Source: DATCJA01 sp963814955 (lineage in GTDB: Bacteria; Acidobacteriota; Vicinamibacteria; Vicinamibacterales; UBA2999). From it: 64,000 bases of DNA. The position numbers and the translations under genes are program-made. Numbering within the stretch: position 1 is the stretch's first letter; each line of letters begins with the position of its first letter. The notes below the pieces were generated by a model that searched no databases, was not told the DNA's origin, and saw only the letters and a list, made by a program, of their open reading frames with translations. Below, piece after piece: positions 62,356-64,000 of the stretch. The stretch covers positions 558,001 through 622,000 of the forward strand of contig CAWFEX010000015.1 of NCBI GenBank assembly GCA_963814955.1. Direction: 5' to 3'.

Positions 62356-63267
62356 CTACTTGAAACGCTCTCCAAACCGCGCCCCCGATAGGAAGTCTTT
62401 ATCCAACTCGATGCATGTCTGAGCGGGGGGGAGCATGGCGCCGGGGCTTATTTGGCGCTCCATCGGAGGCAGCACCCACGGCCGGATAAATGCCGGATCG
62501 TCGACCGTCGTCTCGAGCCTCAGTACGTCGCCTTGTCTGGTAAATCGCTCGGTGATTTTTGCGTCCGGACTCACGGGCCACCCTCGGGTAGAGTACCAGA
62601 CAAGGTCGGCAGGAAAGTCTACGGTTTCGACGACCAGCGTATCGCCTTCCCAGTGGCCCACCGTACTGCCCCCCAGGATGTGCAGGCCCTCGTATTGATC
62701 CTCGGTTCGTAACGGTCTGCCGTCGGTCGCCACTTCACGGATCGCCGAGCGGTGCCCGCCGTACCGGAGTAACACCTTGTGCGGCATCTGGATGATTTCC
62801 GCTGGAAAGCCTCGCTTGACGATGCCTACCTCTTGACACCCCCAACCTGGATCGGCTGGTCTCTCGTACCGGTACTCTTCGTTGATTCGTACCTGCTCCC
62901 AATGTTCGGGCTTGTAGAGAGGCAGGTTCTCGCGATTGCCCTTGAGGATGATCTCCTGATCGATCTCGAGCCAGTAGAAATCGGCGTCTCGCACCGCCCA
63001 CGCGCTCTGGACTTCATTCTCCCGGCTCGGAACGCTGCCGTCATAGAGATAGAACGCTCTCGGACCCGCGGCGCCGGCGTTGGGCGCTGGGACGGCCCGG
63101 TTCCACACACCGCTCAGATCGGGGCGGCCCTGTGCCGTACGCGCTGTAGGCGCGCTCAGCAATTGTTCACGCGTGCGTGGTGCGGCAGGGGGCCCCTGCG
63201 CCACTAACTGCGGCGCCAGACCCGCGGCGATTCCAACGGCAAGGAGTGCTGTCGACACGATACGCAT
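62356..63267 (-). CDS. Secreted WEG-family protein
   Basis: The 303-residue exported protein has a signal peptide (LLAVGIAAGLAPQLVAQ) and the hallmarks ARTAQGRPDLSGVWNRAVPA, CQEVGIVKRGFPAEIIQMPH, GHWEGDTLVVETVDFPADLV, and LRLETTVDDPAFIRPWVLPP, ending with a Cys in PAQTCIELDKD. It is the fourth separate WEG gene in this window and lies 14 bases after the TIGR03067-like gene. The function is unknown. Confidence 0.8.
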   Translation of the reverse strand: MRIVSTALLAVGIAAGLAPQLVAQGPPAAPRTREQLLSAPTARTAQGRPDLSGVWNRAVPAPNAGAAGPRAFYLYDGSVPSRENEVQSAWAVRDADFYWLEIDQEIILKGNRENLPLYKPEHWEQVRINEEYRYERPADPGWGCQEVGIVKRGFPAEIIQMPHKVLLRYGGHRSAIREVATDGRPLRTEDQYEGLHILGGSTVGHWEGDTLVVETVDFPADLVWYSTRGWPVSPDAKITERFTRQGDVLRLETTVDDPAFIRPWVLPPMERQISPGAMLPPAQTCIELDKDFLSGARFGERFK

Positions 63268-63280
63268 TTCGATTCTCCCG

Positions 63281-63733
63281 CTAGTTCTTGCGCCTCAACG
63301 TCATCAACGTCAGATCGTACCCGGACAGAAAGTCCACGGGCCGGGCATCATGGCCCTGCGCCGTGTTGATCTCCAGACGACCGTCCGGATTGAAGCGATA
63401 GATGCCTTCCCACACGTCACCTTCGTGTGGCCGTGTCAGGTTCTTGCCGCGGAATGCGAGGTCGATGGTCCCCGCTTTGGCGCCCAGACGGTATGTACCT
63501 GACCAGGAACTTCTCTGTGGCCGCTCAATCGAAAACGACTGGTCGGCGTTGAAGGTCACCGTGGCACCTACCATCTCCTGAGGAGGTGGCGACTTCCGTT
63601 CGGCTACCACAACTTCCCAGGCCCCCACGATGCTTTGGGATTGGGCCGTGGACCCAACACTCCCCGAGAAGCAACAGAAGATGGCGAGAACCGCCATGAA
63701 CTGCGCTGCAGGCTGAGGTCCTCTGCGTGACAT
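63281..63733 (-). CDS. Exported TIGR03067-like protein
   Basis: ATG 63733 gives a signal segment (MAVLAIFCCFSGSVGSTAQ) and then SIVGAWEVVVAERKSPPPQ, TVTFNADQSFSIERPQRSSW, SGTYRLGAKAGTIDLAFRGK, WEGIYRFNPDGRLEINTA. The GAWEVV...SGTYRL...GTIDL...EGIYRF pattern is the TIGR03067-type lipocalin-like exported domain. The gene sits seven bases after the end of the DUF6152 gene, in one operon with the WEG gene. Confidence 0.75.
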   Translation of the reverse strand: MSRRGPQPAAQFMAVLAIFCCFSGSVGSTAQSQSIVGAWEVVVAERKSPPPQEMVGATVTFNADQSFSIERPQRSSWSGTYRLGAKAGTIDLAFRGKNLTRPHEGDVWEGIYRFNPDGRLEINTAQGHDARPVDFLSGYDLTLMTLRRKN

Positions 63734-63740
63734 GGTCTGC

Positions 63741-64000
63741 CTACCTACCGAGAGGATCTCCCGACCAGACGATATGGGATTTCCCACCCACGACAATTTC
63801 GGCCAGGAAGCCGTTCGGCGCGCCGTTATGGGCCCTCAAGCCGCGAATCATGTAGATGTCCCCCGCTTTCAAGGTGTCCTTGCCGAGTCCGACATCGTTG
63901 AGTCCACGAATTCCGACGGTGGTGATGTCCCACTCGACGACTTCACCTTTCTCGTTCTTGACATTGAAGTAGAGATGCACGTGGGGATTGATGAAGCGCG
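63741..64000 (-). CDS. DUF6152 family protein, C-terminal part cut by the window edge
   Basis: The frame enters from the right edge and reads RFINPHVHLYFNVKNEKGEV, then VEWDITTVGIRGLNDVGLGK and AGDIYMIRGLRAHNGAPNGF, ending IVWSGDPLGR. The NPH motif and the OB-like strand order match the DUF6152 proteins at 15685 and 24108. The N-terminus with the expected signal peptide is outside. It heads or continues a DUF6152/TIGR03067-like/WEG operon. Confidence 0.8.
   Translation of the reverse strand, partial: RFINPHVHLYFNVKNEKGEVVEWDITTVGIRGLNDVGLGKDTLKAGDIYMIRGLRAHNGAPNGFLAEIVVGGKSHIVWSGDPLGR

Noticed and set aside
1..64000. CRISPR arrays, insertion sequences, rRNA operons
   Set aside because: No regularly spaced repeats, transposase motifs or rRNA-like conserved stretches were seen.

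Overview
The window looks like chromosomal DNA of a GC-rich environmental Acidobacteriota, most probably a Vicinamibacteria-like soil lineage. This rests on family content only. It holds several secreted proteins with the hallmarks PDL(S/Q)G(V/I)(W/Y) and GxWEGxTLVV(D/E)TT, DUF6152 proteins, a two-heme protein related to the photosynthetic reaction-centre cytochrome c family, an amidase, a sulfatase, serine hydrolases, CapA, and many tiny membrane proteins. I found no rRNA, complete tRNA, CRISPR array or insertion sequence.

Layout. 0-8.3 kb: small hypotheticals, a secreted metallo-beta-lactamase-fold hydrolase, a frameshifted beta-barrel protein, a thiolase, an FAD oxidoreductase, a YCII-type protein, a frameshifted cardiolipin synthase and a lipoprotein. 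8.4-14.3 kb: three tiny proteins, then a DNA-processing island with an archaeal-type ATP-dependent DNA ligase, an archaeal/eukaryal-type flap endonuclease (FEN1) and, past two lipoprotein genes on the other strand, a stand-alone LigD-type ligase. 14.4-25.1 kb: secreted and periplasmic catabolism, with a di-heme protein, a five-gene minus-strand operon (Tat-exported alpha/beta hydrolase, three WEG-family proteins, DUF6152), a 5'-truncated amidase, a Tat sulfatase, and a natural DUF6152-WEG fusion. 25.2-34 kb: GNAT protein, a holin-like/M15 peptidase pair, a HEPN-like protein behind an SH3 protein, and a CPA1 antiporter. 34-50 kb: a winged-helix/membrane fusion protein, YjbQ, PyrE, a diguanylate cyclase, a Rieske-FAD oxidoreductase, a serine hydrolase, a RodZ-like HTH protein and an SGNH hydrolase. 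50-58.8 kb: a decayed stretch (frameshifted excisionase-like gene, stop-interrupted Fn3 lipoprotein, multiply frameshifted tannase) and a cluster of micro-genes. 59-64 kb: a degenerate beta-lactamase-fold protein, a VOC protein, CapA, and a second minus-strand DUF6152/TIGR03067-like/WEG operon cut by the window edge.

How genes work together. The clearest module is the ligase-FEN1 pair, which could remove flaps and seal nicks in an archaeal manner. The second theme is co-occurrence, and in one case fusion, of DUF6152 with the WEG family, which implies that both act in one envelope process. At least seven genes are broken by frameshifts or a stop. That is either real decay or indel errors in the assembly, so each broken gene should be read with that doubt. 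A family of short palindromic REP-like repeats lies between genes, including an inverted pair between the ligase and FEN1 genes.
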